Assembly: GCF_007746075.1 (NCBI RefSeq) | Contig: NZ_CP036339.1 | Location: forward strand, 3,749,786 to 3,813,785 | Source of the DNA: Lacipirellula limnantheis | GTDB taxonomy: Bacteria > Planctomycetota > Planctomycetia > Pirellulales > Lacipirellulaceae | DNA length: 64,000 nucleotides | Reading direction: 5' to 3' | Shown here: positions 35,008 through 42,805 of the stretch, piece after piece | Position numbering within the stretch: the stretch's first letter is position 1 | How the letters are laid out: each line of letters begins with the position of its first letter | Made by a program: the position numbers and the translations under genes | The notes under the pieces: model-generated | What the model was told of the DNA's origin: nothing | What the model saw: the letters and a program-made list of their open reading frames with translations, nothing else | Databases searched by the model: none

Positions 35008-35985
35008 ATGCGAATCGTCCTTTGCTACCCGGTTGAACCCTCCCATCTCGCTCGGATCCAAAACGCCTGGCCCGAGGCGGAACTCGTCGACGCTGGTCAG
35101 GAGCGAGTGGCCGCCGAGCTGCCGTCGGCTGACATCTACTGCGGCCACGCCAAGGTGCCAGTCCCCTGGGACGACGTCGTGGCGGGCGGCCGCCTCCAAT
35201 GGATTCAATCCTCAGCCGCGGGTCTTGATCACTGTCTCGTGCCGAGCGTAGTCAACAGCTCCATTACGGTCACCAGTGCCTCTGGGGTTCTAGCAAAACA
35301 GGTCGCTGACCAAACTTTTGCGTTGTTGCTCGGGATTTTGCGGAATTTGCCGACCTACTTTCGGGCGAAAGCCGCCAAAGAGTTCGTCCGCCGGCCGACC
35401 CGCGACCTGTACGGCGCTCGCGTCGGCATCATCGGTTTGGGCGGCAATGGTAGGCTTTTGGCCCGTCTCCTTAAAGCATTCGACTGCTCGGTGATCGCCA
35501 CCGACTGGTTTCCTGAGCAGAAATCGCCCTTCGTCGACCGGATCCTTCCCGCCGACGCCGTCGATGAGTTGCTCCCCCACGTCGACGTGCTGATTCTGGC
35601 GGCGCCCCTCACTGAGCAGACGCAAGGCCTTATCGACGCGCGGCGTCTGCGTCTGTTGCCCGAGGATGCGGTCTTGATCAACGTTGCCCGCGGCCCGATC
35701 GTCGTTGAGCGCGACCTGGTGGAAGTCTTACGCGAGGGGCATCTCTGGGGAGCAGGCGTCGATGTCACTGAAATCGAGCCGCTCCCCGCCGACAGCCCGT
35801 TGTGGGACGTCCCCAATGTCATCATCACGCCGCATGTTGGCGGGCAACGCGCGAGTCGCATCGATGACATGACCGATCTGTTCTGCGAAAATCTCCGCCG
35901 CTACCGCGCCGGCGAGCCGCTTGCGAATCTCGTCGACAAGCGTCTCGGCTTCCCGGAACCAAGCGCGATCTACGGCGCCGTGTGA
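35008..35985 (+). CDS. D-2-hydroxyacid dehydrogenase, NAD-dependent
   Basis: 325 residues from ATG 35008. The N-terminal substrate domain has VSASGV-type residues (SITVTSASGVLAKQVADQT). The NAD-binding motif GIIGLGGNGRLLARLLK is centred near residue 150. The catalytic set is Arg in NVARGPIVVERD, Glu in TEIEPLPADSPLWD and His in ITPHVGG. The enzyme reduces 2-oxoacids or oxidises D-2-hydroxyacids such as glycerate or phosphoglycerate-like substrates. It lacks an ACT domain, so it is not a full-length SerA. No partner gene identifies the substrate. A palindromic repeat follows the stop codon. Confidence 0.9.
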   Translation: MRIVLCYPVEPSHLARIQNAWPEAELVDAGQERVAAELPSADIYCGHAKVPVPWDDVVAGGRLQWIQSSAAGLDHCLVPSVVNSSITVTSASGVLAKQVADQTFALLLGILRNLPTYFRAKAAKEFVRRPTRDLYGARVGIIGLGGNGRLLARLLKAFDCSVIATDWFPEQKSPFVDRILPADAVDELLPHVDVLILAAPLTEQTQGLIDARRLRLLPEDAVLINVARGPIVVERDLVEVLREGHLWGAGVDVTEIEPLPADSPLWDVPNVIITPHVGGQRASRIDDMTDLFCENLRRYRAGEPLANLVDKRLGFPEPSAIYGAV

Positions 35986-35989
35986 CGAC

Positions 35990-36075
35990 CGGAGTCATGC
36001 GCAGCGGAGCGAAGAATCCAGCCAACCGAATGTTCGGCCGGATCCTTCGCCTCGCTCTGGATGACGGAGCGACAT
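35990..36075. repeat. palindromic dispersed repeat, copy 2 (diverged)
   Basis: The arms GCGGAGCGAAGAATCC and GGATCCTTCGCCTCGC form an imperfect stem, related in sequence to the repeats at 31564-31683 and 48323-48414. It lies just after the hydroxyacid dehydrogenase stop codon and could terminate or stabilise the transcript. Confidence 0.6.
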
Positions 36076-36427
36076 TCCGCAATCCGCGCCGACCGCAAGG
36101 TGCCGGGCACGAAAGCCACAGACAATCGTCCCTCTTCATACACTCTTCATGATCACAAATTGACGCTGCGCCGTGCTCCGAAGCCCCCAAGTCAACTGCG
36201 AATTACCGCAGCACGAAATCGCCTGCAGAATAGGTAGTTTGCGCAAAGTTCCGATCTGGACGTTTGCGTTAGCCGCTGCGTAATATGGAGGAGACAGCAG
36301 GCGGCCCGCGCAGTCGGTTCGCCAAGCGCCGCGTGATCGGGCCGCCCGCGGTCGACCAGAAGGGATTCTGGCGAATCCGGGGCGAACCTTTGCCCGTCCG
36401 CAGCGACTTATCTTCGCAAGGACAACG
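36076..36427. other. upstream region of the kinase gene
   Basis: About 350 bases with no gene. It is locally AT-richer than its surroundings at 36160-36290, which may hold the promoter of the kinase gene; no clear motif can be assigned. Confidence 0.3.
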
Positions 36428-37534
36428 ATGAACCCCTCCACCACGATTCTGCAAGGCACGCGGACGATCAATTTCGACGGGCAGGAATCCAACCGCTGCC
36501 CGACCGATCTGTACGACCGCTACGAACAACTGCTCGAAGGCCAGCATCTCGGCTGGACCGAACATCTCCGCTTTCGCCGGCTCCTGGGCACCGGCGGTCA
36601 GGGCGTGGTCTACCTCAGCGACCGCCGCGGCAGCGATGGTTTCACCCTTCCCGTCGCAGTGAAGGTTTTTTCGCCTGAGCGATTTTCGAGCCAGCAAAGC
36701 TACGACATGGCGATGGCCCGGATCGCCCAAGTCTCGTGCAGCGTCGCGAAGATTCAGCACGATTCGCTCCTCGACGTGCAGAACTTCATCGAGCGCAATC
36801 GAATCCGCATCATGGAGATGGAGTGGGTCGACGGCTACGACCTCGATCGACTCCTCACCCCCGCCATGCTCGCGCGCGTTCAACAGCGCGTCAGCCATCG
36901 CCGCTGGGAGTACATCAACAACGTCATCGTCACGGCTGGCCCCGTCCGGCCGCGGCTGAAGCCAGGCATTGCAGCGTCGATCATTCGCCAATGCCTCTCG
37001 GCGCTGGCCGCGCTCCACCGCGAAGACATTGTTCACGGCGATCTCAAGCCGGCGAACATCATGGTCAAGCGCACCGGCAACGCGAAGATCGTCGACATCG
37101 GTTCGGCGCTGCACCTGAACAATATGCCCGACCAGCGGACCTGCACGCCGCAGTACGCCGCGCCGGAAATGTTGGAACGTAACGAGTTCACGCCGCGCAG
37201 CGACCTGGCGAGCCTTGGCTACGTGCTGATCGAAATCTTGGCGGGTCGCCCATTGTTCGCGGGGCTCAACAGTCTCGGCGAGTTGCTCGAGGCGAAGTGG
37301 ACGCTGCCGCAACGGCTCGAGCGCATCCTTCCCGACGAAGTCGCCGACAGCGACCTCCTGATGGCGATCTGCCGCCGCCTCACGGCGCCAGACCCGATGC
37401 TCCGCTTCGCCAATGCCGAGGACGCCAACACGGGCCCGGACGGGTTGGCCGAGTTCCAACGGACGCTCGTCATCGGCGACCTCGCCAGCGAGTACGACAA
37501 CGAACTGCGCGTTTGGCTGGAAGAGCTCGATTGA
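36428..37534 (+). CDS. soluble Ser/Thr protein kinase
   Basis: 368 residues. The kinase core has the glycine loop GTGGQGVVYL (about 55-64), the ATP-anchoring Lys79 in VAVKVF, the catalytic loop IVHGDLKPANIM with His203, Gly204, Asp205 and Asn210, DIG at 223-225 in place of DFG, and an APE motif at 245-247. HGD replaces the usual HRD, so it is a non-RD kinase whose activity does not need activation-loop phosphorylation in the usual way. The PEGA, TPR and membrane regions common in planctomycete Hanks kinases are absent, so it is probably cytoplasmic. Alone in its transcription unit, its targets are unknown. Confidence 0.88.
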   Translation: MNPSTTILQGTRTINFDGQESNRCPTDLYDRYEQLLEGQHLGWTEHLRFRRLLGTGGQGVVYLSDRRGSDGFTLPVAVKVFSPERFSSQQSYDMAMARIAQVSCSVAKIQHDSLLDVQNFIERNRIRIMEMEWVDGYDLDRLLTPAMLARVQQRVSHRRWEYINNVIVTAGPVRPRLKPGIAASIIRQCLSALAALHREDIVHGDLKPANIMVKRTGNAKIVDIGSALHLNNMPDQRTCTPQYAAPEMLERNEFTPRSDLASLGYVLIEILAGRPLFAGLNSLGELLEAKWTLPQRLERILPDEVADSDLLMAICRRLTAPDPMLRFANAEDANTGPDGLAEFQRTLVIGDLASEYDNELRVWLEELD

Positions 37535-37719
37535 GCGACGCCGAACCTTCCGTGATCGAGCGCGGGTGGAGACCGCTGGCCACCGCTTAGTCGGGAACGC
37601 TGTTTGACAATATGCAGCGGTTCTCGGCCGAAAATTGGCGTTCGGTCGCTCGCCAGTGCGTGACCTACAATTGACGGCGTCGATAATCCACCCCGCAGGG
37701 TACGCAGGATTTTGCCGTC

Positions 37720-38907
37720 ATGTCCGCAGTTCAACGTCCGCTGATTGTCGGCGCCGGCCCCGTTGGTTTGGCCGCCGCGCTCTTCTTGCAGCGCGAGGGA
37801 CATCGCCCGCGGATTGTCGAAACGCGAACGGAACCCGCGCCCCAATCGAAGGCGCTGGCAGTCAATCCGCGCGTGCTCGACCTGCTCGAGTCCACCGGAG
37901 TGACGGCCCGAATGCTGGAACTCGGCAGCCCGGTGCGTGGCATGCAGTTTCACCGCAACGGCAAGATCGTTATCCAGATAAAACTGGCCGGAATCCATCC
38001 GAAGTACCCATTCATGCTCGGCCTGTCGCAGGCGACCACGGAGCGACTCCTCGCCCAGGCCTTCCTCGCCGCCGGCGGCGAGATCGAGCGCGGCGTCGAA
38101 ATGACCCGCTGTCAAAACAATGCCGGGGGCGTCGCCGTCGACTTGAAACACATCGCCAATGATTCTCCCGAGTCGGTGGCGTCCCCGTGGCTCCTGGCCG
38201 CGGATGGCGCCCGCAGCATTGCCCGCAAGCAGCTTGGGGTCGACTTCAACGGCGCCACCTTCCCTGGAGAGTGGTATCTGGTCGACGCGCCGCTGAAGAC
38301 TGACCTCTCGCCCGAATACGCCCACATCGTCTTCTGCCGTGACGGCAGCTTTCTGTTCATTATGCCCGTCTTTGGAGACGAGCAATTCGAGTCGTCCGAC
38401 GGACTGCTCTGGCGGATTCTCGGGAGCCGACCGAATCCGCTCGCCCAACTCGACGGGGCAGAACCAGCCGGTGCGCCCGTCTGGGAGTCGAGCTTCCACG
38501 TGGCGCATCGCATCAACGCCGAACTGTCGGTCGGCAACGTTTACTTCGCCGGCGACGCTGCGCACATTCACTCGCCCATGGGGGCCCGCGGCATGAACCT
38601 CGGCGTCGAGGACGCATGGGTCTTCGCCAATTTGGTCCGGACCGGACGTTTGAGTGAATACGACGCGCTCCGCCGCCCGGTCGACCAGCGGGTAGTCCAC
38701 GAAGTGGAGTTTTTCTCGAAGCTGATCGCGTCGGACGCGGCGCCGTTTCGGTTCGCCCGCCGCTATGTCTTGCCGATCGTCGCCCGTACGCCGTTGCAAG
38801 CGCGCATCAAGCGAACGGTGACGGGGCTTGATCACCCGTTGCCGGCCGGTCTCGACCTGCCCGAATCGCCGTCGCTGCCCGCATTGGCGACGCCTCATTT
38901 CGTCTGA
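37720..38907 (+). CDS. FAD-dependent monooxygenase (aromatic hydroxylase family)
   Basis: 395 residues. The FAD-binding GxGxxG motif is IVGAGPVGLAAALFL at the N-terminus. LLAADGARSIARKQLG corresponds to the DG motif, and GNVYFAGDAAHIHSPMGARG to the GD/FAD-ribityl motif, followed by LGVEDAWVFANLV. This fold is shared by para-hydroxybenzoate hydroxylase, TfdB-like and tetracycline-modifying monooxygenases. The C-terminal thioredoxin-like domain of the longer phenol hydroxylases is missing. A cupin gene follows after 33 bases, probably in the same operon. The substrate is likely a small aromatic compound but cannot be named. Confidence 0.87.
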   Translation: MSAVQRPLIVGAGPVGLAAALFLQREGHRPRIVETRTEPAPQSKALAVNPRVLDLLESTGVTARMLELGSPVRGMQFHRNGKIVIQIKLAGIHPKYPFMLGLSQATTERLLAQAFLAAGGEIERGVEMTRCQNNAGGVAVDLKHIANDSPESVASPWLLAADGARSIARKQLGVDFNGATFPGEWYLVDAPLKTDLSPEYAHIVFCRDGSFLFIMPVFGDEQFESSDGLLWRILGSRPNPLAQLDGAEPAGAPVWESSFHVAHRINAELSVGNVYFAGDAAHIHSPMGARGMNLGVEDAWVFANLVRTGRLSEYDALRRPVDQRVVHEVEFFSKLIASDAAPFRFARRYVLPIVARTPLQARIKRTVTGLDHPLPAGLDLPESPSLPALATPHFV

Positions 38908-38940
38908 AATCTCGTCCGCGATGAAAGGCCCCCCAACCCG

Positions 38941-39444
38941 ATGCGTCCGTCCCAACAGGATATCGTCGAGCTTCTCGGGCTCCGTCCCCACCCGACGTGC
39001 GGCATGGTCTGCGAAAGCTACCGCAGTTCGCTGCAGCTTGCCGGTGACGCCCTCCCGCCGGCATACAACGGCAGCCGGCCGCTGGGAAATGTGCTGACCT
39101 TCATGGTCACCCCGACGGCGCGTGTGCATCTGCATCGGCTCCGCTCCGACCAGATGTATCACCACTATCTGGGTGATCCGCTGGAAGTCCTCCTGCTTGA
39201 TGCCGACGGGCGCAGCGAAGTCCGCGCGCTCGGCAACGACCTTGTCGCCGGTCAGCGTCCGCATCTGCTGCTCCCGGGAGGAACGTTTCACGCGGCGCGC
39301 GTCGCCGGCGGCGGCGAGTATGCGCTGCTGGCCACGTCGGTGTGGCTCCGGGCGGAGCCCGAGGACGTCGAATTGGGCGACCCAGAGGAGCTCGCCGCTC
39401 GCTATCCGTCGGCACGTCAGCTGATTGCCGAGTTTAGCCGCTGA
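38941..39444 (+). CDS. cupin, DUF985 family
   Basis: 167 residues with the full DUF985 pattern: LRPHPTCGMVCESYRSS, VHLHRLRSDQMYHHYLGDP, GQRPHLLLPGGTFHAARV, YALLATSVWLRAEPEDVELG. His and Glu residues on the jelly-roll strands should bind a metal. The reaction of this family is not known; most members are small cytoplasmic proteins. It is probably cotranscribed with the preceding monooxygenase, which may place it in the same small-molecule pathway. Confidence 0.88.
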   Translation: MRPSQQDIVELLGLRPHPTCGMVCESYRSSLQLAGDALPPAYNGSRPLGNVLTFMVTPTARVHLHRLRSDQMYHHYLGDPLEVLLLDADGRSEVRALGNDLVAGQRPHLLLPGGTFHAARVAGGGEYALLATSVWLRAEPEDVELGDPEELAARYPSARQLIAEFSR

Positions 39445-39510
39445 GGTGCTCCGCGAGCTAACCGTGGGTATGATGATCCGGCACGCCTTCAGCGCCGGGA
39501 CACTCATCGT

Positions 39511-41292
39511 ATGCGATTGGCACTTCATACCATGCTGACTATCGGTGTCGCCGCGCGCGTCCTCGCCGCCGCTGAACCAAGCGCCGCGCAACATGCGCAT
39601 CCGCAGTCGTACTGCAATCCGCTGAATCTCGACTACGCGTACTGCCCGATTCCGAACTTCGCTGCGCAGGGAAAGCATCGCGCGACCGCGGATCCGGCCG
39701 TGGTGATGTTTCGCGGCGACTATTATCTCTTCTCCACCAATCAATGGGGCTACTGGTGGAGCCCCGACATGAACGTGTGGAACTTCGTTCCGCGGAAGTT
39801 TCTCCGCCCAGAGCACAAGGTCTACGACGAGCTCTGCGCGCCAGCGGCATTCGTCATAGACGACCAACTTCATGTGATCGGGTCGACGCATACGCCCGAC
39901 TTCCCAATCTGGCGCAGTCGGGCCCCAAAGAATGTTGACGTGGACCGCTGGGAGGAAGCGGTCGCGTCCTTCGCGGGCTCCGCCTGGGATCCTGCGTTTT
40001 TCTTGGACGATGACGGTCGACTCTACCTGTATCACGGTTCGAGCAACGATCGCCCGCTCTACGGACAGGAGGTTGACCGCGAGTCCTTGCAGCCCATCGG
40101 TCCCAAGCGAGAACTGATTCGCCTCGACGATGAGCGCCACGGCTGGGAGCGGTTCGGCGAGGCGAACGACAACACCTTCCTGCGACCGTTCATCGAGGGA
40201 GCCTGGATGACGAAGCATGACGGTCGCTATTATCTGCAGTACGCGGCGCCCGGGACTGAATTCAGCGGCTACGGCGACGGGGTCTACGTGGGCGACCGAC
40301 CGCTGGGGCCGTTTAAGTACCAAACCCACAATCCGATCTGCTTCAGGCCCGGCGGGTTTGCTCGCGGCGCCGGCCACGGCTCGACCTTTCAAGATCGGGG
40401 CGGCGACTACTGGCGCTGCGCGACGATCGTCATCGGCGTGAAGAACAATTTCGAACGCCGACTCGGCATGTGGCCTGCCGCCTTCGACGGGGAGGGCGTA
40501 ATGCACTGCGATACGGCTTACGGCGACTATCCGCAACGGCTTCCGGATACGGAGACCCCGTCCGACGCGCATGGCGCGTCGCTGGGATGGATGCTGTTGA
40601 ACTACGCCAAACCTGTCACCGCCAGCTCGAGCCTGGGGGGCTTCGCCCCCAACCTGGCGGTCGACGAAGATATCAAGACCTACTGGAGCGCCGCCACTGG
40701 CAAACCAGGCGAGCAGTTCACCAGCGATCTCGGCGCCATCTCCCAGATCTTTGCGATCCAAGTCAACTATGCCGACCAAGATGCGGAGCTTTTGGGTAAG
40801 GTGGCCGGACTGCGTCACCAGTACGTGATTACGGCGTCGAGCGACGGAGAGACTTGGAACACGATCGTCGACAAAAGCGCTAACCAGCGTGACGTACCGC
40901 ACGACTATGTTGAACTGGCGACGCCCGTCGAGGCCCGCTTTGTGCGGATCGAGAACCGGCGCGTTCCCAGCGGCAAGTTCGCGCTCAGCGGTCTGCGGGT
41001 GTTCGGCCTTGGTCGCGGGGAACCGCCCCATCCGGTGCAAGACTTTATCTCGCTTCGCGGCGAGAGCGAACCGCGTAATGCGTGGCTCAAGTGGCGGCAA
41101 TCGCCCGACGCGACGGGCTACGTCATTCGCTCCGGCGTCGATCCGCAAAAACTCTACAATAGCGTCATGGTCTACGGCGCCAACGAGTACTATTTCCGCG
41201 CGATGGATCGCGACGTTCCCTACTACTTCCAGATCGAAGCGTTTAATGAGAATGGCGTCTCCGCTCCAACGGAGCCGCTGCTCGCGAAATGA
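39511..41292 (+). CDS. exported GH43 glycoside hydrolase with discoidin and fibronectin-like domains
   Basis: 593 residues with a signal peptide (about 1-26). The GH43 five-bladed propeller covers about 30-345. The catalytic base position fits ATADPAVVMFRGDYYLFS, with further acidic residues in SAWDPAFFLDDDGRLYLYH and EGAWMTKHDGRYYLQYA. A discoidin/F5-8C-type domain follows (about 365-505; SSLGGFAPNLAVDEDIKTYW), then a fibronectin-III-like tail (LKWRQSPDATGYVI). GH43 enzymes cleave arabinose- or xylose-containing side chains, and the discoidin domain would bind the polysaccharide. Together with the pectate lyase at 48.9 kb this indicates plant or algal polysaccharide use. No operon partner is adjacent. 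Confidence 0.88.
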   Translation: MRLALHTMLTIGVAARVLAAAEPSAAQHAHPQSYCNPLNLDYAYCPIPNFAAQGKHRATADPAVVMFRGDYYLFSTNQWGYWWSPDMNVWNFVPRKFLRPEHKVYDELCAPAAFVIDDQLHVIGSTHTPDFPIWRSRAPKNVDVDRWEEAVASFAGSAWDPAFFLDDDGRLYLYHGSSNDRPLYGQEVDRESLQPIGPKRELIRLDDERHGWERFGEANDNTFLRPFIEGAWMTKHDGRYYLQYAAPGTEFSGYGDGVYVGDRPLGPFKYQTHNPICFRPGGFARGAGHGSTFQDRGGDYWRCATIVIGVKNNFERRLGMWPAAFDGEGVMHCDTAYGDYPQRLPDTETPSDAHGASLGWMLLNYAKPVTASSSLGGFAPNLAVDEDIKTYWSAATGKPGEQFTSDLGAISQIFAIQVNYADQDAELLGKVAGLRHQYVITASSDGETWNTIVDKSANQRDVPHDYVELATPVEARFVRIENRRVPSGKFALSGLRVFGLGRGEPPHPVQDFISLRGESEPRNAWLKWRQSPDATGYVIRSGVDPQKLYNSVMVYGANEYYFRAMDRDVPYYFQIEAFNENGVSAPTEPLLAK

Positions 41293-41334
41293 GCCCCCTA
41301 ACGAACCGCCGCCAGCTAGACTGCATCGTCCGCC

Positions 41335-41745
41335 ATGGATGAAATTTCGTATCAAGTCGAGCCAACGCTCTCGCCCCGCGATTTCATTGACGTCCTCGCG
41401 CGTTCGACGCTTGCGGAACGCCGCCCGGTCGATCGACTTGACCTGATCGAACGGATGCTCAAGCATGCGAACGTGATCGTCACAGCCCGCAACGGCGCCG
41501 GTTTGCTGGTGGGGGTGTCGCGCGCGATGACCGATTTCGGTTACGCCACCTACCTTTCCGATCTTGCTGTCGACGAAGCTTACCAGCGACGCGGCATCGG
41601 CCGGGAGTTGATCCGGCTGACGCATGAGGCATCGGGCCTGGAGACGGCCCTCATCCTGCTGGCCGCCCCGAAGGCCCGCGACTATTACCCCCATATCGGG
41701 ATGAAACGTCACGATTCTTGCTGGATCATTCCCCGCCAAGCATGA
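41335..41745 (+). CDS. GNAT family N-acetyltransferase
   Basis: 136 residues. The acetyl-CoA-binding segment [20 protein letters not shown] carries the R/Q-x-x-G-x-G pattern, followed by the C-terminal [16 protein letters not shown], as in small GNAT enzymes. ATG 41335 follows the GH43 stop codon by 42 bases. It acetylates a small molecule or a protein amine; the target is unknown. The two genes are adjacent but functionally unrelated in appearance. Confidence 0.87.
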   Translation: MDEISYQVEPTLSPRDFIDVLARSTLAERRPVDRLDLIERMLKHANVIVTARNGAGLLVGVSRAMTDFGYATYLSDLAVDEAYQRRGIGRELIRLTHEASGLETALILLAAPKARDYYPHIGMKRHDSCWIIPRQA

Positions 41746-41831
41746 CGCAGCTGCGGGCCGCCCTTCCGGCCAGCGAGGATTCTCACCAGGCGGTCTGCAC
41801 ATAGGCTTTCCATGAGCTATCCTTTCCAGCC

Positions 41832-42170
41832 ATGGAAAAACAGTCCCTCGCCATCCTCGTGACAATCGGCTTCAGCATTGTCGGGGTGGTGGGCGATTAT
41901 TTCCTGAAGCTGGCCAGTTCGAAGGAAGAATCGCTCCGGTCGATCTGGTTTTACGTTGGATTCGCCGTGTACGCCTCGACCGCCTTCGGCTGGGTCTTCG
42001 TCATGAAGCACCTGAAGCTCGCCACGGTCGGCGTCGTGTACTCGGTCTCGATGATCCTGTTGCTCACCGCGATCGGCGCCGTTGCCTTTCGCGAAACCTT
42101 GAACTACGCCGAGATGTTGGGCATCGCGCTGGCGGTCGGGTCGCTCGTCCTGCTGATGCGCTTTGCCTGA
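41832..42170 (+). CDS. small four-segment membrane protein (SMR/EamA-like)
   Basis: 112 residues with four hydrophobic segments, starting with ILVTIGFSIVGVVGDYFLKL and ending with LGIALAVGSLVLLMR. The layout matches half of a drug/metabolite transporter (EamA) or a small multidrug resistance subunit; the conserved Glu14 of EmrE-type SMR proteins is not in the expected place, so transport activity is uncertain. It probably works as a homodimer. It is followed by a YbjQ gene. Confidence 0.75.
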   Translation: MEKQSLAILVTIGFSIVGVVGDYFLKLASSKEESLRSIWFYVGFAVYASTAFGWVFVMKHLKLATVGVVYSVSMILLLTAIGAVAFRETLNYAEMLGIALAVGSLVLLMRFA

Positions 42171-42242
42171 ACGTTCGCCGCTGCGGACGTCTCTCGGCGC
42201 CGAAATGGTCTCTCTCAACGTCCCGTTACAGGAACCTGTTCG

Positions 42243-42566
42243 ATGATGATCGTCACCACCGGCAATGAAATCAATGGGTATGAAATCGTCGAGTACCTTG
42301 GCGTCATTCGGGGAGTCGTCGTCCGCTCGCCGAGCATCACCCAGGGGATTATGGGCGGGCTGAAGCAAATCGTTGGAGGCAATATCGAATCGTACGCGCA
42401 GATTTGCGAAGCTGGTCGTCAGGAAGCCTATGTGCGGATGGAAGACCACGCCGCCAGCGTCGGGGCCGACGCCGTGATCGGCATGCGGTACGACGCCTCG
42501 GGGTTCGCCGAGGGGGTGACGGAAGTCCTGGCTTACGGGACGGCGGTCAAGATCCAGAAAGTGTAA
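42243..42566 (+). CDS. YbjQ (UPF0145) family protein
   Basis: 107 residues covering the whole UPF0145 family: VTTGNEINGYEIVEYLGVIRG, GGLKQIVGGNIESYAQI, and HAASVGADAVIGMRYDAS. It is a small cytoplasmic protein that forms oligomers in known structures; a heavy-metal-binding role has been proposed but not proven. Two ATGs in a row (42243, 42246) make the exact start ambiguous. It follows the SMR-like gene by 72 bases. Confidence 0.9.
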   Translation: MMIVTTGNEINGYEIVEYLGVIRGVVVRSPSITQGIMGGLKQIVGGNIESYAQICEAGRQEAYVRMEDHAASVGADAVIGMRYDASGFAEGVTEVLAYGTAVKIQKV

Positions 42567-42805
42567 TGAGCCATGACGGCCCTCCGCCACGATCTGGAAT
42601 TGACGGACGCCCAGCGCCAATTCGGCTCGGGGTTGATTACTGGCGTCGTGAGCCAGCCGATCCCGCGAGGAGTCGTCAAGTAGCTGTTCTACCCGTTGGG
42701 CCGACGGCGGCCGCAGCCCACGATAGTTCCTGCCGAGCATGCGGAACTTGAGGCTCCGCCGTCCGATATGGGCTGATGCTCGCCGCGCTGGCGGGAACGC
42801 CCGGG

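Noticed and set aside
38112..38537. Minus-strand frame with a Ser/Pro-rich sequence inside the monooxygenase gene
   Set aside because: It lies opposite the FAD-binding motifs of the plus-strand gene and has no start context or family match.
37219..41865. A very long minus-strand open frame, about 1548 codons, opposite six recognised plus-strand genes
   Set aside because: It lies opposite intact kinase, monooxygenase, cupin, GH43 and GNAT genes. Its sequence is Arg/His/Val-rich with no family motif and no ribosome site. Such frames arise in high-GC genomes because antisense phases rarely contain stop codons.
42573..42683. A 36-codon frame after the YbjQ gene, MTALRHDLELTDAQRQ...
   Set aside because: The 5' gap is only eight bases, which invites an operon call, but there is no ribosome site, no family similarity and the spacer beyond it is Pro/Gly-coded in all frames.
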